This document shows, one piece after another, positions 26,604 to 35,069 of a stretch of 64,000 nucleotides of DNA. The position numbers were made by a program, and so were the translations under genes. The notes beneath the pieces were generated by a model. That model had not been told where the DNA came from, did no database searches, and saw only the letters and a program-made list of their open reading frames with translations. How positions within the stretch are numbered: position 1 is the first letter of the stretch; each line of letters begins with the position of its first letter. The DNA comes from Roseovarius pelagicus (lineage in GTDB: Bacteria > Pseudomonadota > Alphaproteobacteria > Rhodobacterales > Rhodobacteraceae): assembly GCF_025639885.1 (NCBI RefSeq), contig NZ_CP106738.1:3798954-3862953 (forward strand), written 5' to 3'.

Positions 26604-27392
26604 GTGGACATTCAGGCGATTTCTGAAACGGCACATGCGTTGGCGAATGCTGCGCGTGCGGCTATCCTCCCTCATTTTCGTACGGACGGTCTGAAAGCCG
26701 AGAACAAGGATTCTGTCGGTTTCGACCCTGTCACTGTCGCAGATCGTGCCGCTGAGAGGGCGATGCGCGACATTCTGGCCGTTCATCGCCCGGATGATGC
26801 CATCCTCGGCGAAGAGTTTGGCGCAAAACACGGCAATTCCGGCCTGAAATGGGTGCTTGATCCGATTGACGGTACGCGCGCCTTTGTCTCTGGTGCGCCG
26901 ACTTGGGGCGTTTTGATCGCTGTCGCGGATAGCAGTGGCCCGATCTATGGGCTGATCGATCAACCATACATAGGCGAACGGTTCGAGGGGGGATTTGGTC
27001 GCGCGCAGATGCGTGGACCACTCGGAGAGAGGCCGCTCGCAGTGCGTGGCAGTCGGGCGCTGGCAGCCTCGACATTGATGACCACCTTCCCAGAGGTCGG
27101 AACAGCGCAAGAAGGTGCAGCCTTTGCTGCGGTAGCAAAGACAGTTCAACTGACCCGCTATGGCATGGATTGCTACGCTTATGCGATGCTGGCCGCTGGA
27201 CAGATTGATCTGGTTATTGAGGCCGGCCTGAATGCCTATGACATTCAGGCCCCGATCGCGGTAATCGAAGCGGCAGGTGGTATTGTCACTGATTGGCAAG
27301 GTGGTCCGGCCCATGAGGGGGGGCGCGCGATTGCTGCTGCGGGGGCTGAACAGCACGCGGCGGCTCTGGCGATACTAAGAGCGTTCGCATGA
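26604..27392 (+). CDS. hisN: Inositol-monophosphatase-family phosphatase, HisN-like
   Basis: This 262-residue phosphatase has the metal-binding motifs GEEFG (~71-75) and DPIDGTRAF (~91-99), and the late GLNAYDIQAPIAVIEAAGG. It fits the histidinol-phosphate phosphatase (HisN) branch, since SVGFDPVTVADRAAE and AFVSGAPTWG are typical of that group. Translation appears to start at GTG 26604 after GGGGAG. It overlaps the amidohydrolase gene downstream by 4 bases (ATGA). Exact substrate (histidinol phosphate or an inositol or nucleotide phosphate) is not proven. Confidence 0.8.
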   Translation: MDIQAISETAHALANAARAAILPHFRTDGLKAENKDSVGFDPVTVADRAAERAMRDILAVHRPDDAILGEEFGAKHGNSGLKWVLDPIDGTRAFVSGAPTWGVLIAVADSSGPIYGLIDQPYIGERFEGGFGRAQMRGPLGERPLAVRGSRALAASTLMTTFPEVGTAQEGAAFAAVAKTVQLTRYGMDCYAYAMLAAGQIDLVIEAGLNAYDIQAPIAVIEAAGGIVTDWQGGPAHEGGRAIAAAGAEQHAAALAILRAFA

Positions 27393-28726
27393 CTTCCATA
27401 CTTGTCCAGGGCGCCACACTGATCGTGACGATGGACGACAATCGGCGCGAGATTTCCGGCGCCGATATTTTGATCAAAAACGGCGTGATTTCTGACATCG
27501 GCCACAACCTTGCGGTGCCGGACACTGTCATTGACGCGACGGGGTGTGTGGTGACGCCGGGCTTGGTGAACACACATCACCACCTCTACCAGACCCTGAC
27601 GCGGGCAGTGCCGGGGGCGCAGGACGCGCTACTGTTTGGTTGGCTCAGAACACTTTACCCCATCTGGGCGCGGTTCGGTCCGGACGAAATGTTCACTTCG
27701 GCTCAGATCGGTCTGGCGGAACTGGCGCTAAGCGGATGCAGCCTGAGTGCGGACCACCTCTATCTCTATCCCAATGGCGCGCGGTTGGAGGACACGATTC
27801 ACGCTGCCGCAGAGATCGGCTTGCGGTTTCACCCCACACGCGGCGCGATGAGCATCGGCGAAAGCGCCGGTGGCCTGCCCCCCGATACGTTGGTCGAAGA
27901 AGAGGCTGCAATACTCGAAGATTGCATTCGCGTAATTGATGCCTTCCACGATCCGCGCGAGGGATCGATGTGCCGGGTCGGGATTGCGCCGTGTTCGCCG
28001 TTTTCCGTCAGCCGCGACCTGATGCGCGATGCGGCTCTGTTGGCGCGGGACAAGGGGGTGATGCTGCACACCCATTTGGCTGAGAACGCCGAAGACATTG
28101 CATATTCCGAGGCGCAATTCGGCTGCCGCCCCGGACAATATGTCGAAGATTTGGGTTGGACGGGGTCAGATGTCTGGCACGCGCATTGTGTCAAACTGAA
28201 CCAATCCGAGATTGATCTGTTTGCCCGATCGCGTACTGGCGTGGCGCATTGTCCATGCTCCAATTGTCGATTGGGCAGTGGAATTGCCCCGGTCCGCGCC
28301 ATGCGCGATGCCGGAGTGCCGGTCGGCTTGGGTGTCGATGGATCCGCCAGCAACGACGCAGGCAATATCTTGGCTGAGGCGCGGCAAACTATGTTGCTGC
28401 AACGAGTGGCAAGCGGTGCTGACGCCATGAGCGCGCGTGAGGCACTGGAAATAGCGACGCGCGGCGGGGCCGATGTGCTGGGGCGGCCAGATTGCGGGCG
28501 AATTGCACCGGGAAAATGCGCCGACATTGCGATCTGGGATGTTTCGGGGGTTGCGAGCGCGGGCAGCTGGGACCCGGCGGCGTTACTGCTGGCTGGCCCG
28601 ATGCAGGTGCGCGATTTGCTGGTCAATGGGCGGCAAGTGGTTCGGGACGGACGGCTGGTCACGGTCGATCTGGACGCTGCGCTACACCGGCAAAGAGGAC
28701 TGGCTCGCCGCCTCATGGATGGCTAA
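27389..28726 (+). CDS. 8-oxoguanine deaminase-like amidohydrolase
   Basis: This 445-residue metal-dependent amidohydrolase has metal His residues in NTHHHLYQTLTRAVPGAQ, HTHLAENAED, WHAHCVKL and GVDGSASND. The NTHHHLYQTLTRA and LGVDGSASNDAGN motifs match the group of 8-oxoguanine/isoxanthopterin deaminases (previously annotated as hydroxydechloroatrazine hydrolases). It deaminates an oxidised purine or pterin in the cytosol. ATGA overlap with the preceding phosphatase suggests co-expression. A guanine deaminase gene 0.5 kb away supports a purine-salvage context. Confidence 0.82.
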   Translation: MTSILVQGATLIVTMDDNRREISGADILIKNGVISDIGHNLAVPDTVIDATGCVVTPGLVNTHHHLYQTLTRAVPGAQDALLFGWLRTLYPIWARFGPDEMFTSAQIGLAELALSGCSLSADHLYLYPNGARLEDTIHAAAEIGLRFHPTRGAMSIGESAGGLPPDTLVEEEAAILEDCIRVIDAFHDPREGSMCRVGIAPCSPFSVSRDLMRDAALLARDKGVMLHTHLAENAEDIAYSEAQFGCRPGQYVEDLGWTGSDVWHAHCVKLNQSEIDLFARSRTGVAHCPCSNCRLGSGIAPVRAMRDAGVPVGLGVDGSASNDAGNILAEARQTMLLQRVASGADAMSAREALEIATRGGADVLGRPDCGRIAPGKCADIAIWDVSGVASAGSWDPAALLLAGPMQVRDLLVNGRQVVRDGRLVTVDLDAALHRQRGLARRLMDG

Positions 28727-28760
28727 GTGTGGGCACCGCTTGATTTGAAAGGTACGTACT

Positions 28761-29201
28761 ATGCAATACGCCCTGATTTTCCTGCTGGGTCTCATGTGTT
28801 TACCTGCCTCGGCGCAGCAGGTCGAAAACCTTGGCCCGGCTGCACTACAGCAGATGAATACAATCCGCGCGACGAATGGCTTGGGATCAGTGCAGGTCGA
28901 CAAGAAGCTGACCGAGGCGGCGACAGCCCATGCGCGCGACATGGCAAAGAAAGGTTTCTTTAGCCATACGGGATCGAATGGATCAAGCATTGGCGATCGC
29001 GCGAGAAAGGCCCGCTATGGCTTTTGCTTCATTGCCGAAAATATCGCCAAGGGACATGGATCGCTGACACAGGTTCTGACCGGTTGGCTGAATTCGCCGG
29101 GGCATCGCGCCAACATGCTGCATGTTCAGGTGACCGAGTTCGGTCTGGTACGCGGGCCGGGCAACCATTGGGTCATGGTGCTGGGGCGGCCCGGCTGCTG
29201 A
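28761..29201 (+). CDS. Secreted CAP/SCP-domain protein
   Basis: This 146-residue protein has a cleavable signal peptide (residues 1-19, cut after ASA) and a CAP domain: MNTIRATNGLGSVQVDKKL, AHARDMAKKGFFSHTG, AENIAKGH and WLNSPGHRANML. The conserved His/Glu pocket residues are present (HTG, AENIA, PGHR). Secreted bacterial CAP proteins are common, but their function is unclear. The stop lies 2 bases from the end of the convergent guaD gene. Confidence 0.9.
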   Translation: MQYALIFLLGLMCLPASAQQVENLGPAALQQMNTIRATNGLGSVQVDKKLTEAATAHARDMAKKGFFSHTGSNGSSIGDRARKARYGFCFIAENIAKGHGSLTQVLTGWLNSPGHRANMLHVQVTEFGLVRGPGNHWVMVLGRPGC

Positions 29202-29203
29202 GG

Positions 29204-30493
29204 TCAGGCGGACATCCGTGATCCGTTCACCCAAACTTCGCGCATGGCACGGTCGTCCCCCATCATAATGGTTGGAAAAAGCGCCTCCCAGATGTCCTCG
29301 GCACGGGCGTGCCGCTGGGCGATGGCGGGGGTCGATGCCAGATCGAGAACCACGATGTCGGCCTCCATCCCCGGTGTCAGATTCCCGATCCGGTCGCCCA
29401 GATGCAGCGCCTCAGCCGATCCCGCTGTCGCCAGCCACAGCAATTGGGCCGGGTGCAGCGGTGTCCCGGTCAACTGGCCGATCTCATAGGCCGCCGCCAT
29501 CGTCCGCAGCATTGAGAAGCTGGAACCGCCACCGGTGTCAGTGGCCAACCCGACGCGCATCCCTTCGGTCTTGCGCACGGCCGTATTGAACAGGCCAGAT
29601 CCGATAAACGTGTTCGAGGTTGGACAATGCACCAACGCGCCCCCGGTCTCGCAAAGGCGATCGCGCTCTCGTGGCTCCAGGTGGATCGCATGGCCATAGA
29701 GACCGCGTGCACCCAGAAGCCCATGCATCTCGTAAGTATCCAGATAGTCGCGCGCCTGCGGATAGAGGTCACGCACCCATGCAATCTCATCCACCTGCTC
29801 ACTCAGATGGGTCTGCATCAGGCAATCGGGATGTTCGGCCCACAACGCCCCGAGCGCGGCGAGCTGTTCAGGCGTAGAAGTGGGCGAAAAACGCGGTGTA
29901 ATGACGTATTCCAGACGGCCACGCCCATGCCATTCACGCAACAACGCGCGGCTGTCGTCATAGGCCGATTGCGCAGTGTCGCACAGCCCTTCCGGGGCAT
30001 TGCGGTCCATGCAGGTCTTACCCGCCAGCGCGCGCATGCCACGGGTTTGTGCCGCCTCAAAGAATGCGGTGACGCTCGCAGGGTGGATCGTGCAATAGCT
30101 GGCCATCGTGGTCGTGCCATTGGACAGTGCCAGATCAAGGTAGCGACCTGCGATCTCTGACGCATAGACAGGATCGGCAAAGCGCATTTCCTCGGGGAAG
30201 GTATAGCTGTTTAGCCAATCAATCAGGCGCTTGCCCCAACTGGCGATCATGGCGGTCTGCGGGTAGTGGACATGCGCATCTACAAAACCTGCGGTGATCA
30301 GTGCATCGGGATGATGAATCACGTCTGCGTCCGGGGCCGATGCTCTCAATTGCGCCAATGGGCCGAGTGCTGCGATATGGCCGCCGCTGATGTGCACGGC
30401 TTCATGCAGTTTGGCGGCGCCCGTCGCATCGTCGTCGAACGGGCTGGCTGCAAAACTGAGAACTTGACCGGTCAGGATGGTATTAGAGGGCAT
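29204..30493 (-). CDS. guaD: Guanine deaminase
   Basis: This 429-residue cytosolic zinc enzyme converts guanine to xanthine. Family motifs are clear: GFVDAHVHYPQTAMIASWG, WLNSYTFPEE, CMDRNAP, TLSEQVDEIAW, HAIHLEPRERDRL and TDTGGGSSFSML. ATG 30493 is preferred; a TTG at 30523 is less likely. The gene is divergent from mgtE with 133 bases between, and tail-to-tail with the CAP gene. Confidence 0.94.
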   Translation of the reverse strand: MPSNTILTGQVLSFAASPFDDDATGAAKLHEAVHISGGHIAALGPLAQLRASAPDADVIHHPDALITAGFVDAHVHYPQTAMIASWGKRLIDWLNSYTFPEEMRFADPVYASEIAGRYLDLALSNGTTTMASYCTIHPASVTAFFEAAQTRGMRALAGKTCMDRNAPEGLCDTAQSAYDDSRALLREWHGRGRLEYVITPRFSPTSTPEQLAALGALWAEHPDCLMQTHLSEQVDEIAWVRDLYPQARDYLDTYEMHGLLGARGLYGHAIHLEPRERDRLCETGGALVHCPTSNTFIGSGLFNTAVRKTEGMRVGLATDTGGGSSFSMLRTMAAAYEIGQLTGTPLHPAQLLWLATAGSAEALHLGDRIGNLTPGMEADIVVLDLASTPAIAQRHARAEDIWEALFPTIMMGDDRAMREVWVNGSRMSA

Positions 30494-30626
30494 CGGGCCT
30501 ATCCGTGTTGGTGTAGGGGCCAAGGATAAGCGTATGCCGGAAAGGCGTAAATCACCCTATTGTCATTGTTTTTCGCAAGGAGCTTCTTTAATCCTGCGAA
30601 GGCAACACCGCGCGAACGGGAGCAAC

Positions 30627-32030
30627 ATGGCCGACGAGAGCAACCAGACCGATCGGAGCAATCAGGAATCCGAGCGCGACGAGGACGATTTCTATGCCCT
30701 TGATCCGTCGGCAGTGGCGCGGATCATCTATGCGGTCGACATCGGTGACCGTGAGCGTCTGATCGCAGAGATGGAGCCGCTGCACCCGGCCGACATCGCT
30801 GACCTTCTGGAACAAAGTAACGCTTTTGATCGCCGCCGGATCATCGAGCTGTATGGGCCCGAGTTCGACGGTGACATTCTGTCCGAGCTCGACGAGTCGA
30901 TCCGCGAAGAAGTGATTGGGCTTCTACATCCCGAAGTTCTGGCCGAGGCGGTGCGCGAGCTGGACAGCGATGATGTGGTGGACTTGGTCGAAGATCTGGA
31001 AGACCACCAGCAAGAAGCTATTCTGGAGGTTCTGGAAGACAGTGACCGTGTTGCGGTTCGCCAATCGCTGACCTATCCCGAATATTCTGCCGGACGCCTC
31101 ATGCAGCGCGAAGTCGTCATGGCGCCAGAGCATTGGAATGTCGGAGAAGCTATTGATTTTCTTCGCAATCAGGATGACCTTCCCGAACAGTTCTATCACA
31201 TAATTTTGGTCGACCCACGCTTGCACCCGGTGGGGAATGTGACGCTGGGAAAATTGATGGGCTCGCGCCGCGAAGTGATGTTGTCCTCGCTTGTCGAAGA
31301 GATGTTTCACATCATCCCTGTCACGCGGGATGAGGGTGAAGTCGCATATGCGTTCAATCAGTACCATCTGATTTCTGCGCCTGTTGTCGACGAAAATGAC
31401 CGACTCGTGGGCGTGATCACGATAGATGATGCGATGGCGGTGCTGGACGAAGAGCACGAGGAAGACATCATGCGTCTTGCCGGTGTCGGTGAAAGTGGCA
31501 TCAACGACAAAGTGTTCGAAACCACCAAGGCGCGGTTTCCGTGGCTTGCGGTTAATCTGGTCACGGCGATCCTTGCGTCATTGGTCATCGCTCAATTCGA
31601 GGTCATCATCGCGCAATTCGTGGCTTTGGCCGTGTTGATGCCGATCGTGGCGTCGATGGGGGGGAATGCAGGCACACAAAGCCTGACAGTGGCCGTGCGG
31701 GCGATTGCAACCAAGGATTTGACCGGAAGTAACGTCTGGCGGGTTATTCGGCGCGAAGTGCTGGTCGGGTTGGTCAATGGTCTGATCTTTGCCGTGGTGA
31801 TGGGCATTGTCGGCATGTTGTGGTTCGGTGGACCTGCGCTGGGCTATGTCATTGCGGCGGCAATGGTGATCAATCTGGTGATGGCTGGTCTGGCGGGAAC
31901 TGTCATTCCCGTGCTGCTGGAGAAGGCCGGCGTCGACCCCGCGCTGGCCTCGGGTGCGTTTGTGACGACGGTGACGGATGTGGTCGGTTTCTTTGCCTTT
32001 CTCGGGTTGGCAGCGGTGGTGCTGTTGTGA
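30627..32030 (+). CDS. mgtE: Magnesium transporter MgtE
   Basis: This 467-residue Mg2+ channel has an N-terminal acidic superhelical domain, two CBS domains (about 140-265), a connecting helix and five transmembrane helices from ~300. The pore/selectivity segment PIVASMGGNAGTQSLTV is present. ATG 30627 lies after CGGGAG; the frame extends back without support. The stop overlaps the next start (GTGA). Confidence 0.94.
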   Translation: MADESNQTDRSNQESERDEDDFYALDPSAVARIIYAVDIGDRERLIAEMEPLHPADIADLLEQSNAFDRRRIIELYGPEFDGDILSELDESIREEVIGLLHPEVLAEAVRELDSDDVVDLVEDLEDHQQEAILEVLEDSDRVAVRQSLTYPEYSAGRLMQREVVMAPEHWNVGEAIDFLRNQDDLPEQFYHIILVDPRLHPVGNVTLGKLMGSRREVMLSSLVEEMFHIIPVTRDEGEVAYAFNQYHLISAPVVDENDRLVGVITIDDAMAVLDEEHEEDIMRLAGVGESGINDKVFETTKARFPWLAVNLVTAILASLVIAQFEVIIAQFVALAVLMPIVASMGGNAGTQSLTVAVRAIATKDLTGSNVWRVIRREVLVGLVNGLIFAVVMGIVGMLWFGGPALGYVIAAAMVINLVMAGLAGTVIPVLLEKAGVDPALASGAFVTTVTDVVGFFAFLGLAAVVLL

Positions 32031-32584
32031 CGGATTTGACGGCTATCAAGGCGGCAGCGCGCAAGGCGGCGCTGGCCCGGCGCAGGGACGCGCATGATGC
32101 GGCAGGTGCCGGGCGGGCCTCTCTGCTGTCAGGGGTTTTGGCCGGATACCGGGGCGTACCGCTGGCGGGTTACATGGCAATCCGGACAGAGATTGATCCG
32201 CTTCCCGCCATGGAAGAAGCTGCTGCGCACGGCCCGGTTGGCGTGCCGGTGATCACGGGGGAAGGGTTGCCGCTGGTCTTTTCCCGTTGGGAGCCGGGAT
32301 GTGTATTAAAGGACGGACCGTTCGGTGCGCGAATTCCCGAAGTGGATGACCTTTTTGAGCCTGAAATCCTGATTGTGCCGTTGGTTGCGTTTGACCGAAA
32401 CGGCGGACGGCTGGGGTATGGCGGCGGCTTTTATGACCGCACGCTGGAGAAGCTGCGCGCACGTCGCGCGACATTGGCCATCGGCTTTGCCTATGCGATG
32501 CAAGAGGCGAACGACTTGCCGTTGGAACCGACAGACCAGCCGCTGGATATGCTGGTGACGGAAACTGAAGTGATCACGTTTTAG
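32027..32584 (+). CDS. 5-formyltetrahydrofolate cyclo-ligase
   Basis: This 185-residue enzyme converts 5-formyl-THF to 5,10-methenyl-THF with ATP. Motifs are EIDPLPAMEE, the phosphate-binding GGRLGYGGGFYDRTL, and LVPLVAFDRNG. I place the start at GTG 32027, which overlaps the mgtE stop, because the N-terminus VTDLTAIKAAARKAALARRRD is right for the family. The upstream extension in the same frame is antisense-like. Confidence 0.92.
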   Translation: MTDLTAIKAAARKAALARRRDAHDAAGAGRASLLSGVLAGYRGVPLAGYMAIRTEIDPLPAMEEAAAHGPVGVPVITGEGLPLVFSRWEPGCVLKDGPFGARIPEVDDLFEPEILIVPLVAFDRNGGRLGYGGGFYDRTLEKLRARRATLAIGFAYAMQEANDLPLEPTDQPLDMLVTETEVITF

Positions 32585-32620
32585 TCGAGGCGGGTTTGCG
32601 ACACCTTTGGAGGAGAGATC

Positions 32621-33091
32621 TTGGCGATACATGATTATACGGCGCGCGTGGTCTGGACGGGCAATCTTGGGGCAGGCACCGAAAGTTACGGCGGCTATGA
32701 CCGCACTTGGAATGTAGAGACAGCGGGCAAGCCAGTCATTCAATGCTCGAACGATCCGCTCTTGGGGGGTGATCCGACGATGCACAATCCTGAGGATATG
32801 CTGGTCGCGGCACTTTCGGCCTGTCACATGCTGTGGTTCCTACATCTGGCGAGCAATGCAGGCATCAATGTTCTGGGGTATTCGGACGACCCACTGGTTG
32901 TCGGCGAATCCGAGATGAGTGGCGCAAGTCGGTTTTTGCGCGCGACGCTACGCCCGCTGATCGTTCTGGCCGAGGGCAGCGACGAGGCGAAGGCAGATGC
33001 CGTGCATTCGCAGATACACAAGGTCTGTTTCATTGCCAGATCTGTGAATTTTCCGGTCGAGATCGACGCCCGCTATCGGATCGGTGCGTGA
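32621..33091 (+). CDS. OsmC-family peroxiredoxin-like protein
   Basis: This 156-residue protein has the two catalytic cysteines of the OsmC/Ohr fold: LSACHMLWFLHLA and HKVCFIARSVNFPV. It likely reduces organic hydroperoxides. The start appears to be TTG 32621, preceded by a strong GGAGGAGA; no ATG in frame lies upstream in a sensible place. It is the third gene of a tight plus-strand run. Confidence 0.88.
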   Translation: MAIHDYTARVVWTGNLGAGTESYGGYDRTWNVETAGKPVIQCSNDPLLGGDPTMHNPEDMLVAALSACHMLWFLHLASNAGINVLGYSDDPLVVGESEMSGASRFLRATLRPLIVLAEGSDEAKADAVHSQIHKVCFIARSVNFPVEIDARYRIGA

Positions 33092-33103
33092 ACTGACCGC
33101 CTC

Positions 33104-33268
33104 GACCAAGGAAGCCGGGGATTGAAGAGGGTGTGGCGACCGAAACTCCGGTGGTTGGAGTGTAAGCCGCGCAGCTTTTCCTGTTCGTATTTCTGCCTCG
33201 TAGCGACGATCATGGGCCTCATCACTGGCGGAAGGGCACGCCATGCGAAACGCAGCTTGCTCTTGGGC
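33104..33268 (+). ncRNA. ssrS: Candidate 6S RNA
   Basis: The 200-base gap between osmC-like and ymdB genes has no coding frame but shows paired segments. CCAAG (33106-33110) pairs with CTTGG (33262-33266), AAGC next to the first pairs with GCTT next to the second, and GTGTGGCG (33131-33138) pairs with CGCCATGC (33239-33246) with two wobbles. ACTCC/GGAGT (33145-33149 and 33157-33161) form a hairpin on the 5' side. A long rod of about 160 nt with an internal open region fits 6S RNA. In many proteobacteria the 6S gene neighbours 5-formyl-THF cyclo-ligase, which is two genes upstream here. No alignment was run, so this is a proposal. Confidence 0.45.
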
Positions 33269-33279
33269 GCGCTGCGCCC
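33265..33279 (+). terminator. GC hairpin just before ymdB
   Basis: GGGCGC and GCGCCC form a 6-bp stem with loop GCT, 12 bases upstream of ATG 33292. It could close the preceding RNA or act in the ymdB leader; it would compete with the outer helix of the proposed 6S RNA. Confidence 0.35.
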
Positions 33280-33291
33280 TAACACCTCTAT

Positions 33292-34104
33292 ATGAAACTC
33301 TTATTTCTAGGCGATGTGGTTGGCCGTTCTGGTCGAAAGGCGATCATCGAGACTCTGCCGCGCCTGCGCGCAGACTGGGGCCTCGATTTTGTCGTGGTGA
33401 ATGGTGAAAACGCAACCAGCGGCATGGGTTTGAACCCCGATCATGCCAAGACGCTGCTGGACGCAGGTGCCGACTGTCTGACGTTGGGGGACCATGCGTT
33501 TGACCAGAAGGGCATGTTGCAATTCATTGAGACCGAACCACGTATCGTGCGCCCGATTAATTTTGCCAAAAGCGCGCCGGGACGCGGGCACAAAGTGTTC
33601 TCGGACGCGCGTGGACGCAAGGTACTGGTGTGTCAGGCGCTGGGGCAGGTGTTTATGAAGCGCGCCTTTGACGACCCGTTTTCGGCACTGGATGCCGTGT
33701 TGCGTGCGCATACGCTGGGCGGCGCGGTACAGGCGTCCATCGTCGATTTCCACTGTGAAGCCACCAGCGAGAAGATGGGGGCGGGCCATTTCTGTGACGG
33801 TCGTGCCAGTCTGGTGGCGGGCACACATACGCACGTTCCAACCGGGGATGCGCAGATCCTGCCCGGCGGCACGGCTTATCTTAGTGATGCGGGGATGTGT
33901 GGCGACTACCTGAGTGTGATCGGCATGGATAAGACCGAGCCGATGCGCCGCTTTGTCACCGGCATGTCTAAGGGACGTTTCGAACCGGCTCAGGGCGAAG
34001 CGACACTGAGCGGTGTCTACGTCGAAACCGATGACCGCACCGGCAAGGCGCAGCGTATCGAGATGGTCCGTCAAGGTGGGCGTTTGGCACAGGCCGGACC
34101 ATGA
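33292..34104 (+). CDS. YmdB-family metallophosphoesterase
   Basis: This 270-residue protein carries the TIGR00282/YmdB pattern: LFLGDVVGRSGRKAI at the N-terminus (metal Asp), VVNGENATSGMGL (metal Asn), LTLGDHAFDQK, FHCEATSEK and VAGTHTHVPTGDAQI (metal His residues). Homologues hydrolyse 2',3'-cyclic nucleotides and influence biofilm genes. It lies in a plus-strand set after the cyclo-ligase, a neighbourhood common in alphaproteobacteria. The last codons overlap the next gene (ATGA). Confidence 0.92.
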   Translation: MKLLFLGDVVGRSGRKAIIETLPRLRADWGLDFVVVNGENATSGMGLNPDHAKTLLDAGADCLTLGDHAFDQKGMLQFIETEPRIVRPINFAKSAPGRGHKVFSDARGRKVLVCQALGQVFMKRAFDDPFSALDAVLRAHTLGGAVQASIVDFHCEATSEKMGAGHFCDGRASLVAGTHTHVPTGDAQILPGGTAYLSDAGMCGDYLSVIGMDKTEPMRRFVTGMSKGRFEPAQGEATLSGVYVETDDRTGKAQRIEMVRQGGRLAQAGP

Positions 34105-35069
34105 GAGAAACGCCGTTTCTATATGCGGTGCTGTTCGTCATGGGGATCGGTTGGGGTCTGACCGTGCCATTGGCCAAGATCGCGGTCAGCACCGGACATC
34201 AACCGATGGGCCTAATTTTCTGGCAACTGGTCGTTGTCGTCGTGTTTCTGGGGGGAATCACCCTGATACGTGGCAGGCGGTTGGTTCTCGGTCGGCAATA
34301 TCTGCTGCTTTTCCTGATGGTCGCGCTCTGTGGTGCGGTCCTGCCGGACATTTTTTTCTACCTCGCGGCGTCGCGGCTGCCCGGAGGGGTGATGTCGATT
34401 GTCGTCTCCAGTGTTGCGATGTTTTCACTGCCAATCGCGCTGTTGATGGGGAATGAAAGGTTTGAGCCACGCCGTCTGTTTGGCGTGTTCGTCGGGATGA
34501 TGGGGATTGTCCTTTTGATCGGGCCGGAAAACAGTTTGCCCGGCGGCACCTCAGCGGGTTTTGTGTTGCTCGCCCTTTGTGCGCCTGCGCTCTATGCCAC
34601 CGAAGGCAATCTGGTCATGAAATGGGGCACGCAGGGTCTGGATTCGATGCAGGTCATTTTCGGCGCATCACTGCTGGGCATGGTGATTTCAGCGCCGATC
34701 GCGGTTGCCAGCGGTCAATGGATTGATCCGATGGACGGCTTTGGCATCCCCGAGGCTGCTTTGGTGCTGGGGGCAGTCATCCACGCGGCAGTCTATGCCT
34801 GCCATGTCTGGTTGGTCGGGCGTGCCGGATCCGTCTTTACCGCTCAGACCAGCTATGTGGTGACGGGATGCGGCGTGATCTGGTCTATGTTCCTGTTAAA
34901 CGAGAGTTACTCCATCTGGGTCTGGCTGGCGTTGGGGGTGATGATGTTGGGTATGTTTCTGGTGCAGCCCCGATCAGCGCGTGTGCTGGTACCCGGGCGT
35001 GTGATAGAAGAGGCCGATGCTGGTGCGGGTGCTGAGCGTCTGCACAATCAGGAGAGAACGCCAAGGTGA
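34101..35069 (+). CDS. EamA/DMT-superfamily permease
   Basis: This 322-residue membrane protein has ten hydrophobic helices in two EamA repeats, including GIGWGLTVPLAKIAVSTG in the first half and a second half starting at about residue 155. It is translationally coupled to ymdB upstream (ATGA) and to the SLC13-type transporter downstream (GTGA). The substrate is unknown. Confidence 0.85.
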   Translation: MRETPFLYAVLFVMGIGWGLTVPLAKIAVSTGHQPMGLIFWQLVVVVVFLGGITLIRGRRLVLGRQYLLLFLMVALCGAVLPDIFFYLAASRLPGGVMSIVVSSVAMFSLPIALLMGNERFEPRRLFGVFVGMMGIVLLIGPENSLPGGTSAGFVLLALCAPALYATEGNLVMKWGTQGLDSMQVIFGASLLGMVISAPIAVASGQWIDPMDGFGIPEAALVLGAVIHAAVYACHVWLVGRAGSVFTAQTSYVVTGCGVIWSMFLLNESYSIWVWLALGVMMLGMFLVQPRSARVLVPGRVIEEADAGAGAERLHNQERTPR

